The position numbers and the translations under genes are program-made. Of a stretch of 35,640 nt of DNA, positions 24,143 through 32,800 are shown in pieces. The notes beneath the pieces were generated by a model, which worked only from the letters and a program-made list of their open reading frames with translations, made no database searches and was not told where the DNA came from. The DNA is from Bacillota bacterium (lineage in GTDB: Bacteria > Bacillota > UBA4882 > UBA10575): NCBI GenBank assembly GCA_012838955.1, contig DUOH01000058.1:1-35640 (forward strand), given 5' to 3'. The first letter of the stretch is position 1; every line of letters begins with the position of its first letter.

Positions 24143-25501
24143 ATGGGACGATTATTTGGCACAGACGGGGTAAGAGGAGTGGCGAACAAGGATTTACTAC
24201 CGGAGTTGGCCTTTAGGTTGGGTAGAGCGGCGGCCAAGGTTTTGGTGGCGGATTCCCGGTCCGGCCGGTCTGAGGTCGGCCGGATACTGGTTGGCCGTGA
24301 TACCAGAGTCTCCGGTGAAATGCTGGAAGCGGCCCTGGTGGCCGGGGTGACTTCCGCAGGGGTAAATGTGGAGTTGTTGGAGGTGATTCCTACCCCGGGC
24401 GTAGCCTATTTGACCAGAAAATATCAGGCGGACGCCGGAATAATGATCTCAGCGTCCCATAACCCCGTGGCAGACAATGGTATTAAATTTTTTGATCATA
24501 ATGGTTTTAAACTTACTGACGAGTTAGAAGAGGAAATTGAAAGTTTTTTGGAGGGGGAGAAAGCCTCGCAGATCAGTCGGCCGATCGGGTTACAAGTGGG
24601 AAGGGTAACCAGGCGAGCAGAGGCGGTTGCCGATTATAGCGTATATTTAGCGCAAACAATCGGGGAACGGCTGAACGGGTTGACCGTAGCCGTAGATTGT
24701 GGTTTTGGCGCTACCTATCAAGTGGCTCCGCAAGTGCTGGAATCTCTGGGAGCGAAAGTAATCCCTATCAATAACCTGAATGATGGATCCAGGATAAATG
24801 TGGATTGTGGATCTACCAATCCCCAAGAACTACAGCGCGTGGTTATGGCAGAAGGTGCTCAGGTTGGCTTGGCTCATGACGGTGATGGTGACCGGGTAAT
24901 CGCCGTTGATGAAAGGGGCGAATTGATTGACGGAGATGAAATCATAGCCATCTGCGGCTTGCGGATGTTGGCGGAAGGCAGATTACCGGGAAAGGCGGTT
25001 GCGGCCACAGTATACAGTAATCTCGGCTTGCGAGAGGCTTTTCAGAAGTCCGGAGGCGAGGTAGTAGTCACGGAAAATGGTGACCGTAAAGTTTTGGAGG
25101 CAATGCGAGAAAGAGGGTTGGCTCTCGGAGGGGAACAATCCGGCCATATTATCTTTTTAGAACACAATACCACCGGTGACGGGATTCTCTCTGCTTTGCA
25201 ACTTCTTTCCACAATGGTTCATTCCGGTCAACCTCTTTCTGTTTTAAAGAAAGGGATGAGGAAGTTTCCACAACTATTAGAAAATGTGAGGGTGGCCAGG
25301 AGAACGGGTTGGGAAGAGAATCGAGAAATCAAGAAGGTGATCGAAGCAGCCCGGGAGAACCTTGGTGATAATGGCCGCATATTTGTACGGGCTTCCGGTA
25401 CGGAGCCTTTAATCCGCATTATGGCGGAAGGGCCGGATCGGCATATGTTGGCTCGTCTGATTAATGACATCGCCGAGGTGATTAGAATAGAGCTGTCTTG
25501 A
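24143..25501 (+). CDS. glmM: Phosphoglucosamine mutase
   Basis: A 452-residue enzyme interconverting glucosamine-6-phosphate and glucosamine-1-phosphate on the way to UDP-GlcNAc. MGRLFGTDGVRGVAN at the start, the phosphoserine loop MISASHNPVADNGIKFF with catalytic Ser105, the metal-binding DGDGDR, the sugar-binding GGEQSGHIIF and the phosphate-binding RASGTEPLIRIMAEG are all present. ATG 24143 is used because homologues start there and GGGGGAT lies upstream; a longer frame from 24113 lacks a site. GlmM is known to bind and inhibit CdaA in Firmicutes, fitting the linkage. Confidence 0.97.
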   Translation: MGRLFGTDGVRGVANKDLLPELAFRLGRAAAKVLVADSRSGRSEVGRILVGRDTRVSGEMLEAALVAGVTSAGVNVELLEVIPTPGVAYLTRKYQADAGIMISASHNPVADNGIKFFDHNGFKLTDELEEEIESFLEGEKASQISRPIGLQVGRVTRRAEAVADYSVYLAQTIGERLNGLTVAVDCGFGATYQVAPQVLESLGAKVIPINNLNDGSRINVDCGSTNPQELQRVVMAEGAQVGLAHDGDGDRVIAVDERGELIDGDEIIAICGLRMLAEGRLPGKAVAATVYSNLGLREAFQKSGGEVVVTENGDRKVLEAMRERGLALGGEQSGHIIFLEHNTTGDGILSALQLLSTMVHSGQPLSVLKKGMRKFPQLLENVRVARRTGWEENREIKKVIEAARENLGDNGRIFVRASGTEPLIRIMAEGPDRHMLARLINDIAEVIRIELS

Positions 25502-25576
25502 ACAGCTAGGTTTTGCCGGGCCGTTTTCGAAAGTTATAAATTTTTATTAACTTATATTATAATTGAGCGAATTTCA

Positions 25577-25640
25577 TACCCGTAATCTGTGGCAGCCAGT
25601 AATAAAAGACTGACTGCCACAGACTACGGGTATTTGTTTT
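25577..25640 (+). terminator. Very strong intrinsic terminator between glmM and glmS
   Basis: Arms 25577-25600 and 25609-25632 form a 24-bp stem with only two mismatches around the loop AATAAAAG, followed by TTTGTTTTT. It lies 75 bases after the glmM stop and 128 bases before glmS. It most simply ends the cdaA-glmM transcript. A TATAAT lies just upstream (25558-25563) with a poor -35, so the hairpin might instead act as an attenuator in a glmS leader. No glmS ribozyme was recognised in the 266-base gap. Confidence 0.9.
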
Positions 25641-25767
25641 TAAATAAATATATGAGATCCGTATAGACTAATAAACTTTGTATGGTAATAACTAACTGTA
25701 GTAGGAGTTGGCTGGACGGCAAAGTATAAATCTGACGGGAATAAAGCTTACGGAGGTTTAAAAATAT

Positions 25768-27597
25768 ATGTGTGGACTTGTTGGCTGTGTGGGATCGGAG
25801 GAGGCAGCCCCGGTGATCCTGGAAGGTCTTGAAAAGCTGGAATATCGGGGGTACGATTCGACCGGGATTAGTATATTATCAAAAGAACGGATAATCGGTC
25901 AAAAGGCTATGGGACAATTAAGTATCCTTCGGGAGAAACTGGAGAAAGAACCGATTTACGGATCTACCGGAGTTGGCCACACTCGCTGGGCGACCCATGG
26001 ACGGCCCTTAGAGCGCAATGCTCATCCGCAATACGACTGCGAGCAAGAGATATCCGTGGCGCATAACGGGATAATCGAAAACTACCTGGAATTGCAGGAA
26101 GAACTTCGGGAAAAAGGGCACATCTTTGTGTCTGAAACAGATACTGAAGTAATACCGCATTTGATTGAAGAGTATTATGAAGGGGATCTAGTCTTGGCTG
26201 TGCAAAAAGCCATATCCAAGTTGGACGGCGCCTTTGCCCTGGCGGTGATCGCCGCCAAAGAGCCGGGAAAGATTATTGCGGTCCGCCAATCTAGTCCTTT
26301 GATTGTGGGATTGGGTAAGGGGGAAAACTTGGTGGCCTCTGATATTCCCGCAATTTTGCACCGTACCAGAGATGTTTATATTCTTGAGGATGGGGAAATG
26401 GCGGAGATTACCAGAGAAAGCGTTAAGGTAATGGAGTTTGATGGAACGGAGATAAAAAAAGATGTTTTCCATGTGACTTGGGATGCGGTGGCGGCAGAGA
26501 AGAATGGTTATGAAGATTTTATGATCAAGGAGATTTTTGAGCAACCGCAAGCACTCCGAGATACTCTGACCGGGAAGGTTGATCGCGACCATTTACGAGT
26601 AACCCTTCCTGAAGTAGGAGTAACCAAAGACGATCTTCGTAGCTTGAAAAAGATCAGTATAGTGGCCTGCGGTACGGCTTACCACGCCGGGCTAGTCGGA
26701 AAACATATCTTTGAAAGACTCTTGCGCATACCAGTAGAGGTAGAGGTGGCTTCCGAGTACCGATACAGGGGTCCTATGGTTGGACCTGAGGTCTTAACTG
26801 TTGTGATCTCCCAGTCCGGGGAGACAGCAGATACTTTAGGCGGCTTGCGGCTGGCGAAGGCGGAAGGATCCAGAATCCTGTCTATTACCAATGTGATTGG
26901 CAGTTCGGCAGCACGGGAATCCCACGATCTACTGCTGACTATGGCTGGGCCGGAGATTGCGGTGGCTTCCACCAAAGCCTACACTACACAACTTTTATGT
27001 TTAAATCTGTTGGGTATCTTTTTTGCTCAGGAATTGCAGGTTCTAAGTGAAGATAGGCGCAAAGCGCTGGTCTCAGAGTTGCTGGAAGTTCCAAGACTGG
27101 TGGAGAAGGTTCTTACCACAGAGGCCAAGATTAAGGAGTTGGCGGAGGATTTCAGGAATAAGGAGAATATCTTCTTCATCGGGCGCGGACTGGATTATGC
27201 AGTCGCGCAAGAGGGCGCTTTGAAACTGAAGGAGATATCTTATATCCATGCCGAGGCTTACGCTGCCGGTGAGCTGAAGCACGGAACACTGGCCTTGGTG
27301 GTGGAAGGAGTGCCGGTCTTTGCTTTAGCTACCCAGCCGACCTTGTATGATAAGATGTTGAGCAATATTAAAGAAGTGAAGGCCAGAGACGCTACTGTGG
27401 TGGCTTTGGTCAACAACGGAGATTATGAAAGAGAAAAATCCGTAGACTACGTATTGTATATTCCAAAGACGCATCCATTCTTTACTCCTATTTTGTCTGT
27501 TGTTCCCTTGCAACTCTTCGCCTACCATACAGCCAAAGCCAGGGGCTGCGATGTGGATAAACCCAGGAATCTGGCGAAGAGTGTGACTGTGGAATAG
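25768..27597 (+). CDS. glmS: Glutamine-fructose-6-phosphate aminotransferase (isomerizing)
   Basis: A 609-residue enzyme making glucosamine-6-phosphate, the first step to UDP-GlcNAc. The N-terminal glutaminase domain (1 to about 240) starts MCGLVGCVG, with Cys2 becoming the catalytic residue after removal of Met, and contains GHTRWATHG and VAHNGIIENYLEL. Two SIS sugar-isomerase domains follow, with VISQSGETADT and GRGLDYAVAQEGALKLKEISYIHAEAYAAGELKHG. The end NLAKSVTVE is universal. TTACGGAGGTTT precedes the ATG. Confidence 0.98.
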   Translation: MCGLVGCVGSEEAAPVILEGLEKLEYRGYDSTGISILSKERIIGQKAMGQLSILREKLEKEPIYGSTGVGHTRWATHGRPLERNAHPQYDCEQEISVAHNGIIENYLELQEELREKGHIFVSETDTEVIPHLIEEYYEGDLVLAVQKAISKLDGAFALAVIAAKEPGKIIAVRQSSPLIVGLGKGENLVASDIPAILHRTRDVYILEDGEMAEITRESVKVMEFDGTEIKKDVFHVTWDAVAAEKNGYEDFMIKEIFEQPQALRDTLTGKVDRDHLRVTLPEVGVTKDDLRSLKKISIVACGTAYHAGLVGKHIFERLLRIPVEVEVASEYRYRGPMVGPEVLTVVISQSGETADTLGGLRLAKAEGSRILSITNVIGSSAARESHDLLLTMAGPEIAVASTKAYTTQLLCLNLLGIFFAQELQVLSEDRRKALVSELLEVPRLVEKVLTTEAKIKELAEDFRNKENIFFIGRGLDYAVAQEGALKLKEISYIHAEAYAAGELKHGTLALVVEGVPVFALATQPTLYDKMLSNIKEVKARDATVVALVNNGDYEREKSVDYVLYIPKTHPFFTPILSVVPLQLFAYHTAKARGCDVDKPRNLAKSVTVE

Positions 27598-27639
27598 CCG
27601 ATTAGGATAAGGAGACAAAGACAGTAAGGAGTGAAAACC

Positions 27640-27670
27640 CTGTGATGTATAAATACTGCACAGCGTTTTT
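27640..27670 (+). terminator. Weak terminator candidate after glmS
   Basis: CTGTG (27640-27644) pairs with CACAG (27659-27663), with an inner GTA/TAC pairing across a small internal loop, then CGTTTTT follows. It is the only terminator-like element in the 125 bases between glmS and the convergent flavodoxin gene. Confidence 0.4.
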
Positions 27671-27722
27671 AATGTAAAAAAGAGCCCACCCGGAATTAAA
27701 GAAGAGCGTCAACAGCGGAGAC

Positions 27723-28211
27723 CTAAAGAATCTTAGCGAGCCATTCTTTGATCTTAGTTTCCACTTTTTTCCTGTTTAGTGCTTCTCCCATCTTTGTTTT
27801 GATGCTGATCAGGTTATATACTTGGCCGCCCTGTTCTTTGACTTTCTTGCTAAGGGTCTTTATAGTTTTGAGTGGGGGTTTACTGTCTTGAAGAGTAAAA
27901 AACAGATAGACTTTTTTATTGACCAGGTTATAGCGGGTAAGAAAAGAATTCATTGCCGGAGTGGCCTTTCCCGCCCAGATTGGGGTTCCGAGAAAGATCC
28001 GGTTATAACGGTCGGGAGTAAACTCCATCTCCTTAATCCTGCTTTTTACGCCACAGAGTGCTTGAAAAGCGGCGATTACAAACCCCACTCCTTTTTTCCG
28101 CGCTGTTGTCTCCTGAATTTCCATTAATTCCCCATTGACAGCCGCAGCGATGACTGAAGCCACCGCCCTTGTGTGCCCGGTCCATGAATAGTAGATAATC
28201 AGATCTTTCAT
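27723..28211 (-). CDS. Flavodoxin-like protein
   Basis: A 162-residue protein read on the minus strand. MKDLIIYYSWTGHTRAVASVIA has the FMN phosphate-binding loop SWTGHT (residues 9-14), and RIFLGTPIWAGKATPAMNSFL matches the second flavin-binding loop of the flavodoxin fold. A KKKG-rich segment at residues 39-60 (ARKKGVGFVIAAFQALCGVKSRIKE) is typical of the NAD(P)H-flavin-like branch of short flavodoxins. It probably carries FMN and acts in electron transfer or quinone reduction; the partner is unknown. AAGGAG lies 8 bases before the start codon. Confidence 0.88.
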   Translation of the reverse strand: MKDLIIYYSWTGHTRAVASVIAAAVNGELMEIQETTARKKGVGFVIAAFQALCGVKSRIKEMEFTPDRYNRIFLGTPIWAGKATPAMNSFLTRYNLVNKKVYLFFTLQDSKPPLKTIKTLSKKVKEQGGQVYNLISIKTKMGEALNRKKVETKIKEWLAKIL

Positions 28212-28347
28212 AATCTAACTCCTTTTCTTTATCTGGTTGGTAATATTCTTCCCCGTCCGATTATTATTTCCTACTATTTTTCAAAAAATTTCCTTTTAAT
28301 CTCTGAAAAAGTAAGTCTGACTAGTGTTTCTCGTGGTGAGGTATAAG

Positions 28348-28384
28348 AAAAATGGAAGCAATCATTGATCGATGATTGCTTCCA
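28348..28384 (-). terminator. Terminator of apt (minus strand)
   Basis: Bases 28353-28365 and 28372-28384 form a perfect 13-bp stem (core GGAAGCAATCAT) around TGATCG. On the minus strand the stem is followed by a run of five T (28348-28352). It lies between apt and the flavodoxin gene, so apt is probably transcribed alone. Confidence 0.85.
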
Positions 28385-28431
28385 CTTGATGATTGTTTTC
28401 AATTTTAAAACAAAGGCTTCGTTCAGGTCTT

Positions 28432-28953
28432 TCACTCCCGCTCATAATGAATAAGACTGTATACATCATAAGCTTTAAGTTGCTCCCGGCCTTTCAGAAA
28501 ATCAAGTTCGATTAGAAAACCGGCGCCGATAATCTCTCCACCCAAGCGGTGGACTAACTTAATAACAGCTTTTGTTGTACCGCCGGTCGCCAACAAATCG
28601 TCGATAATCAACACCCGCTGACCGGGCTGTATAGCGTCTTTGTGAATCTCTAAAGCATCCTCTCCGTATTCCAGTTGATAAGTGACGCGTTCGGTTTCGG
28701 CCGGCAGCTTACCCGGCTTACGTATGAGCACGAATCCACACCCCATTTTATAGGCGAGAGGAGCGCCTAGAATAAACCCTCTGGATTCGGCGCCAACGAT
28801 CAGATCCGGTTTCAATGGGGAGAAATGTTCTGCAATTCCGTCGATCGCTGCGCGTAAGGCTTCACCGTTCTTTAGCAGGGTAGTGATATCCTTAAAACCA
28901 ATCCCTGGTTTAGGGAAGTCTTGGACATTTCTGATTAATGATTTCAGATCCAT
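28432..28953 (-). CDS. apt: Adenine phosphoribosyltransferase
   Basis: A 173-residue purine salvage enzyme forming AMP from adenine and [31 protein letters not shown] is the standard start, [21 protein letters not shown] carries the adenine-binding loop, and [13 protein letters not shown] (residues 114-126) is the PRPP-binding motif. ATG 28953 is used because homologues begin MDLK; two GTG codons up to 28965 are in frame and closer to AAGGAG, so the true start may be slightly longer. On the minus strand an AT-rich stretch with TATAAT-like words lies upstream around 29020-29035. Confidence 0.96.
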   Translation of the reverse strand: MDLKSLIRNVQDFPKPGIGFKDITTLLKNGEALRAAIDGIAEHFSPLKPDLIVGAESRGFILGAPLAYKMGCGFVLIRKPGKLPAETERVTYQLEYGEDALEIHKDAIQPGQRVLIIDDLLATGGTTKAVIKLVHRLGGEIIGAGFLIELDFLKGREQLKAYDVYSLIHYERE

Positions 28954-29238
28954 TGCCACTGTCACTCCTTATGTTGAATCAAATTCTGTTACACTTAAAA
29001 AAGCATCCCCCTATTTATTATTATATTATATTTTTCTTAATTAAGATAGGGAGATGATGAGCAGGCCCCCGTTCTTCGAAAAAGTTTAGGTGTTTACAGT
29101 TAACGCAAGACCAGGCACTGGTATTAATATGCAGGATTATGAATTATATTTCAGAAAAACGATAGCGGGTAAATCATTATCTAAGGAGCATTGTATTACC
29201 TCCTCACATTTTTACAATTTACCGTTATTTATAATATC

Positions 29239-29267
29239 TTTAAAAGTTATCAGAAATGACATATAAT
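29239..29267 (+). promoter_or_regulatory. Candidate promoter upstream of the serine-hydrolase-like gene
   Basis: TTTAAA (29239-29244) and TATAAT (29262-29267) lie 17 bases apart, matching the consensus at 4/6 and 6/6. It is in the 534-base gap between apt and the hydrolase-like gene, which is AT-rich in its first two thirds and has no recognised gene there. Only a sequence match. Confidence 0.45.
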
Positions 29268-29339
29268 TAAATTGGATCCGCATGCGCACGCACAGAGAAC
29301 GCTTTGACCATCTTTGACTGGAGACAAGATTGGAGACGG

Positions 29340-29483
29340 ATGCCGGGGAAATTCACCCTAATTACCCAGGGATTAAAACAGGCCTTGGCGGATGAAATCA
29401 CCGGCTATGATGGTTGGAACGAACCGTGTGAAGATGTATTAAGTCAGGGGGAACTGCGCCTACTGTACGGAATACCCATGTGA
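29340..29483 (+). CDS. Possible small protein of 47 residues, not recognised
   Basis: An ORF starting with ATG at 29340 encodes MPGKFTLITQGLKQALADE, then ITGYDGWNEPCEDVLSQGEL and RLLYGIPM. It ends 4 bases before the hydrolase-like gene starts, an arrangement suggesting co-translation. The only upstream purine site is the weak GGAGACGG directly before the ATG. It has no visible signal peptide or membrane segment and no family I recognise. It could be a genuine small protein, the displaced N-terminus of a longer ancestral gene, or chance. Confidence 0.3.
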   Translation: MPGKFTLITQGLKQALADEITGYDGWNEPCEDVLSQGELRLLYGIPM

Positions 29484-29487
29484 TCTG

Positions 29488-30597
29488 GTGAGAAAACCAT
29501 TTATCAAATCACCGGAGAACAAAGTATTGCTTGATGGTTTACGAGAAATATGCAGAATTAGCAGTGAACGAAGTTCTTCCAGGGGGCGATTCCCGGTGGA
29601 CAACACTTTACGCCACTTTATTCAGGCGGAAAAATTCAGCGGCAATATCCTGATTGCCCGGAAGGGAAAGGTGATTCTGCAAGAATCTTATGGTTATGCC
29701 GATGAAGGCAAGAAGATCCCCAATACAATTGAGACCCGCTTTTGCGTAGGCGACATTCAGCAGTCCATGACGGCCTTGTGCATTATGAAACTGGTGCAAG
29801 AGGAGAAGCTAAGGTTGACTGATCATATCGACTGGTTTTTCAACCATCTCTACTCGGGTCGGCAGATCACCGTTCATCACCTATTAACTCATACTTCAGG
29901 CATTAGAAACCACCTTTCCCTTAGGGAATTCAAAGACGGCAAGAACCATGTCATCTCCGAAGTCATCAAAAAAATGGCGGAGCGTCCTTTAGAGTTCAGC
30001 CCGGGAGAGCGGTTTTTATATAGTAATACCGGTTATGCCTTGTTAGGAACGATCATAGAAAAAGTTACAGGAAGGAATCTGCAAGACTACATCCGGGCCA
30101 CGATCTTTACCCCTCTAAAGATGCGGGACTCTTTTTTTGTCGGGGAGACCGTCGAGAATTTGGCCAAACCAGCCAGGCCTCTGTATGCTTGTCAGCCGGG
30201 CCTGCTATACGCTTCTGGGGCTTTAATTTCTACTGTAAGGGATTTATACCGGTATGATCAGGCTTTATATGGAGACAAGCTGGCGGAGAGGAGACTGATC
30301 GAAGAAATGTTGAAGCCTTTTTATAAAGGCAGATTTATTGAATATGGTTACGGATGGTTCATTAAGCGCCTCTTCGGGCAGAGAAGCGTTGTCGCCCATA
30401 ACGGCTTTCATCCGGCGGGTCATTCAGCCCACCTGGAAAGGTACGTGGACGACCGGACTACTATTATCGTGGTCTCTAATAAACTGCAGAGATATTCCGG
30501 CTTGGGTTGCAAAAATCTAAACAGTACGGACCTGGCCAGGGAATTGGCGGCCAGGATTTATGGGAAGAAGGTCCGGTTCTGGCAGAAGTGGTATTAG
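29488..30597 (+). CDS. Beta-lactamase/penicillin-binding-fold protein lacking the SxxK nucleophile (probable pseudoenzyme)
   Basis: A 369-residue protein of the class C beta-lactamase/serine-hydrolase (DUF-like AmpC/EstB) superfamily. The fold is evident: FSGNILIARKGKVILQESYGYAD, HHLLTHTSGIRNHL, the Tyr motif YSN (178-180) in FLYSNTGYALLGTIIEKVTG, and a C-terminal HNGFHPAGHSA. The catalytic segment, normally F-x-IGSITK-x-FTA, reads FCVGDIQQSMTA: Ser is Asp89 and Lys is Gln92. Thus both catalytic residues are missing in an otherwise intact frame. No signal peptide is visible. It may be a binding or sensing protein. The GTG start has no strong ribosome site and is uncertain. Confidence 0.85.
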   Translation: MRKPFIKSPENKVLLDGLREICRISSERSSSRGRFPVDNTLRHFIQAEKFSGNILIARKGKVILQESYGYADEGKKIPNTIETRFCVGDIQQSMTALCIMKLVQEEKLRLTDHIDWFFNHLYSGRQITVHHLLTHTSGIRNHLSLREFKDGKNHVISEVIKKMAERPLEFSPGERFLYSNTGYALLGTIIEKVTGRNLQDYIRATIFTPLKMRDSFFVGETVENLAKPARPLYACQPGLLYASGALISTVRDLYRYDQALYGDKLAERRLIEEMLKPFYKGRFIEYGYGWFIKRLFGQRSVVAHNGFHPAGHSAHLERYVDDRTTIIVVSNKLQRYSGLGCKNLNSTDLARELAARIYGKKVRFWQKWY

Positions 30598-30624
30598 AAG
30601 AATTAATGGTAATGGAGGGTTATG

Positions 30625-30945
30625 ATGATTATCACAACTACAAATGCGATTGAAGGTAAAAAGATCCTTGAGTACAAAGGGATAGTCTTTGGGGAAGTAG
30701 TTGCCGGGGTAAATTTTATCAAAGATTTTGCCGCTGGTCTTTCCAATTTCTTCGGGGGACGCTCCGGGTCCTATGAAGGGGAATTAATTAAAGCCCGTGA
30801 AGATGCCTTGCGGGAGATGGAGAAGAGAGCTGCTGCTATAGGAGGAAACGCCATTGTCGGGGTGGATATTGACTATGAGGTGCTGGGCCAGGGCGGGAAT
30901 ATGCTGATGGTCACCGCCTCCGGCACTGCGGTGGTAGTGGAGTAG
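30625..30945 (+). CDS. YbjQ/UPF0145 family protein
   Basis: A 106-residue protein of the YbjQ (UPF0145, DUF74) family. [85 protein letters not shown] is a full family match, including the GGRSxSYExEL stretch. The family is annotated as a possible heavy-metal-binding fold that forms pentamers; no function is established. ATG 30625 is preferred over 30622 because GGAGGG ends 5 bases before it. It follows the hydrolase-like gene by 27 bases, likely in one transcript. Confidence 0.9.
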   Translation: MIITTTNAIEGKKILEYKGIVFGEVVAGVNFIKDFAAGLSNFFGGRSGSYEGELIKAREDALREMEKRAAAIGGNAIVGVDIDYEVLGQGGNMLMVTASGTAVVVE

Positions 30946-31033
30946 TAAAGTTTTTAAAAGGCGCCCCTTTGATTGCTTGGTCGATAGGAGATTAGGTGCG
31001 GCTCAGTTTGGCGAGGCAGATAAGCTTTGAGAA

Positions 31034-32800
31034 ATGAATGAAAACCGTGCTAGCAGCGGAGGGTGGGAATCTGACGTGACCAGCGTTTATGTTTTAAAAA
31101 ATCTCCTTAGCAATATGAGTCTACTTTTACTGATCGCCTATTTTTTGTCAAAGACAGAGAACTTTAAGAATTTGGTTACCGGGCAGAAAGACACCTTGGC
31201 CAATAAATTGAAGATGGCTATAGTATTTGGGATGATTGGCATTTTAGCAACTTATACGGGTGTTTCCGTTAAGGGCGCCTTAGCCAACTCCAGAATTATC
31301 GGTGTTTTAGTAGGCGGACTCTTCGGCGGGCCGGTAGTGGGCTTGGTTGCAGGCTGTATCGCCGGGTTTCACCGCTGGGCCATTAATATCGGTGGGTTTA
31401 CTGCAGTGGCTTGCGGTGTCGCCACGGTAGTTGAGGGTATGGTCGGCGGGATAGTTTCGCAACGCTTTAAAAAAGCCCAAAATAACTGGGCTTATGCTTA
31501 TTTTGCCGGGATGTTCGCGGAAATTTTGCAGATGGGCATCATTCTGGTTTTGGCCAAGCCAACTACTGAAGCCTGGGAGTTAGTGAAGATTCTGTGGGTA
31601 CCTATGGTAGTCTTTAATCCGGTGGGGATCTCCTTGTTTGTAGGATTCATTAACGGGATTTACAAGGAAAAGGAGGAAGAGGCCGCTCTGCAAATGAAAT
31701 TGGCCTTGGACATTGCCGACCGGTGTCTTGGTTACTTACGTAAAGGACTTGCCAACCCGGAGATTGATGAGGTGGTAAAGATTATCCTTGACATGTCCGG
31801 TGCTTCCGCAGTGGCAATTACCGACCGTAAGCAGATCTTGGCCCATGCCGGTACTGGAGAGGATCATCATCATGCGCAGACCCCTATTTTGACTGACTTG
31901 ACGAAGAGGGCTATTCGGACCGGGACGATGGTTGTCGCCAACACCAAAGCGGAGATTGGGTGTTTGGACTCTGAATGTAGGCTAAAGTCGGCGGTACTTG
32001 TCCCTTTATGGAGACGAGAGGAAGTAATCGGTGTACTCAAAATGTACCTGGATCGGGAACATGCCATCTCGGATGTGCATATTACACTGGCACAGGGCTT
32101 GGCCAGGCTCTTTTCTACCCAATTGGAACTTGCTGAGATCGAATACCATAAAAAGCTGCGGCAAAAAGCTGAATTAAAGGCTTTACAATCCCAGATTAAC
32201 CCGCATTTCCTATTTAACGCCTTGAACACCATTATCGCCGCGTGCCGGGATAAACCTCAACGGGCCAGAGAATTATTGCTCAGCCTCAGTACCTATTTTC
32301 GAAACACACTGGCGCATACGGACAGTTTTATCCGTCTGGACGAGGAATTGAAGATGATCGAGGCTTATTTGGATTTAGAAAAGGCCAGATTCGAAGAGAA
32401 GCTGAAAGTGATTATAGAAGTGCCTGACGAGGTTAGAAGTTTTTTGGTGCCGCCCTTTATCTTACAGCCTTTGGTGGAGAATGCAGTCAAACATGGAGTT
32501 CTGCCCATGGAAGATGGGGGCGTGGTATCAATCATTGCCAGGAAGGGTGAGGGGGATATTCAAATCTGCATTGAAGACTCTGGGGTCGGTATTAGAGCGG
32601 AAACCATTCGCAGACTGAATACAGATCAGATGCCTGAGCAATGTGTGGGCTTGATTAATGTGCAGAAACGTTTGAAAAAGTTATATGGTGAGGGTTATGG
32701 ATTAAGAATTCGTCAAAAAAACCATGGAACTCTGGTCATGTTAAAGATTCCGGACTGGGTGGAGGGGGATTTTCTCAATGCTGAAGCTGTTGATCGTTGA
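31034..32800 (+). CDS. LytS-type sensor histidine kinase
   Basis: A 588-residue sensor of the LytS/BtsS family. Several hydrophobic segments (about 20-40, 60-110, 120-140, 155-175, 185-210) form the 5TMR-LYT membrane sensor. A GAF domain follows (about 225-365) with a Cys pair in GCLDSEC and an HHH stretch at 278-280. The kinase domain has the phospho-accepting His391 in QINPHFLFNALNTI and the ATP-binding VENAVKHG (Asn483) and EDSGVGI. The start may instead be GTG 31076, which GGAGGG precedes. It overlaps its response regulator by 23 bases. With CstA downstream it resembles the E. coli pyruvate-sensing BtsS/BtsR-BtsT. Confidence 0.93.
   Translation: MNENRASSGGWESDVTSVYVLKNLLSNMSLLLLIAYFLSKTENFKNLVTGQKDTLANKLKMAIVFGMIGILATYTGVSVKGALANSRIIGVLVGGLFGGPVVGLVAGCIAGFHRWAINIGGFTAVACGVATVVEGMVGGIVSQRFKKAQNNWAYAYFAGMFAEILQMGIILVLAKPTTEAWELVKILWVPMVVFNPVGISLFVGFINGIYKEKEEEAALQMKLALDIADRCLGYLRKGLANPEIDEVVKIILDMSGASAVAITDRKQILAHAGTGEDHHHAQTPILTDLTKRAIRTGTMVVANTKAEIGCLDSECRLKSAVLVPLWRREEVIGVLKMYLDREHAISDVHITLAQGLARLFSTQLELAEIEYHKKLRQKAELKALQSQINPHFLFNALNTIIAACRDKPQRARELLLSLSTYFRNTLAHTDSFIRLDEELKMIEAYLDLEKARFEEKLKVIIEVPDEVRSFLVPPFILQPLVENAVKHGVLPMEDGGVVSIIARKGEGDIQICIEDSGVGIRAETIRRLNTDQMPEQCVGLINVQKRLKKLYGEGYGLRIRQKNHGTLVMLKIPDWVEGDFLNAEAVDR

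Noticed and set aside
29129-29266. A 45-residue ORF (MQDYELYFRKTIAGK...) in the apt-hydrolase gap
   Set aside because: It has no ribosome binding site, is AT-rich, shows no recognised family and runs through the candidate promoter.
29282-29317. MRTHRERF start resembling the N-terminus of uroporphyrinogen decarboxylase-like proteins
   Set aside because: The frame stops after 11 residues and no later decarboxylase sequence could be found in any frame, so the similarity is too short to support a fossil.
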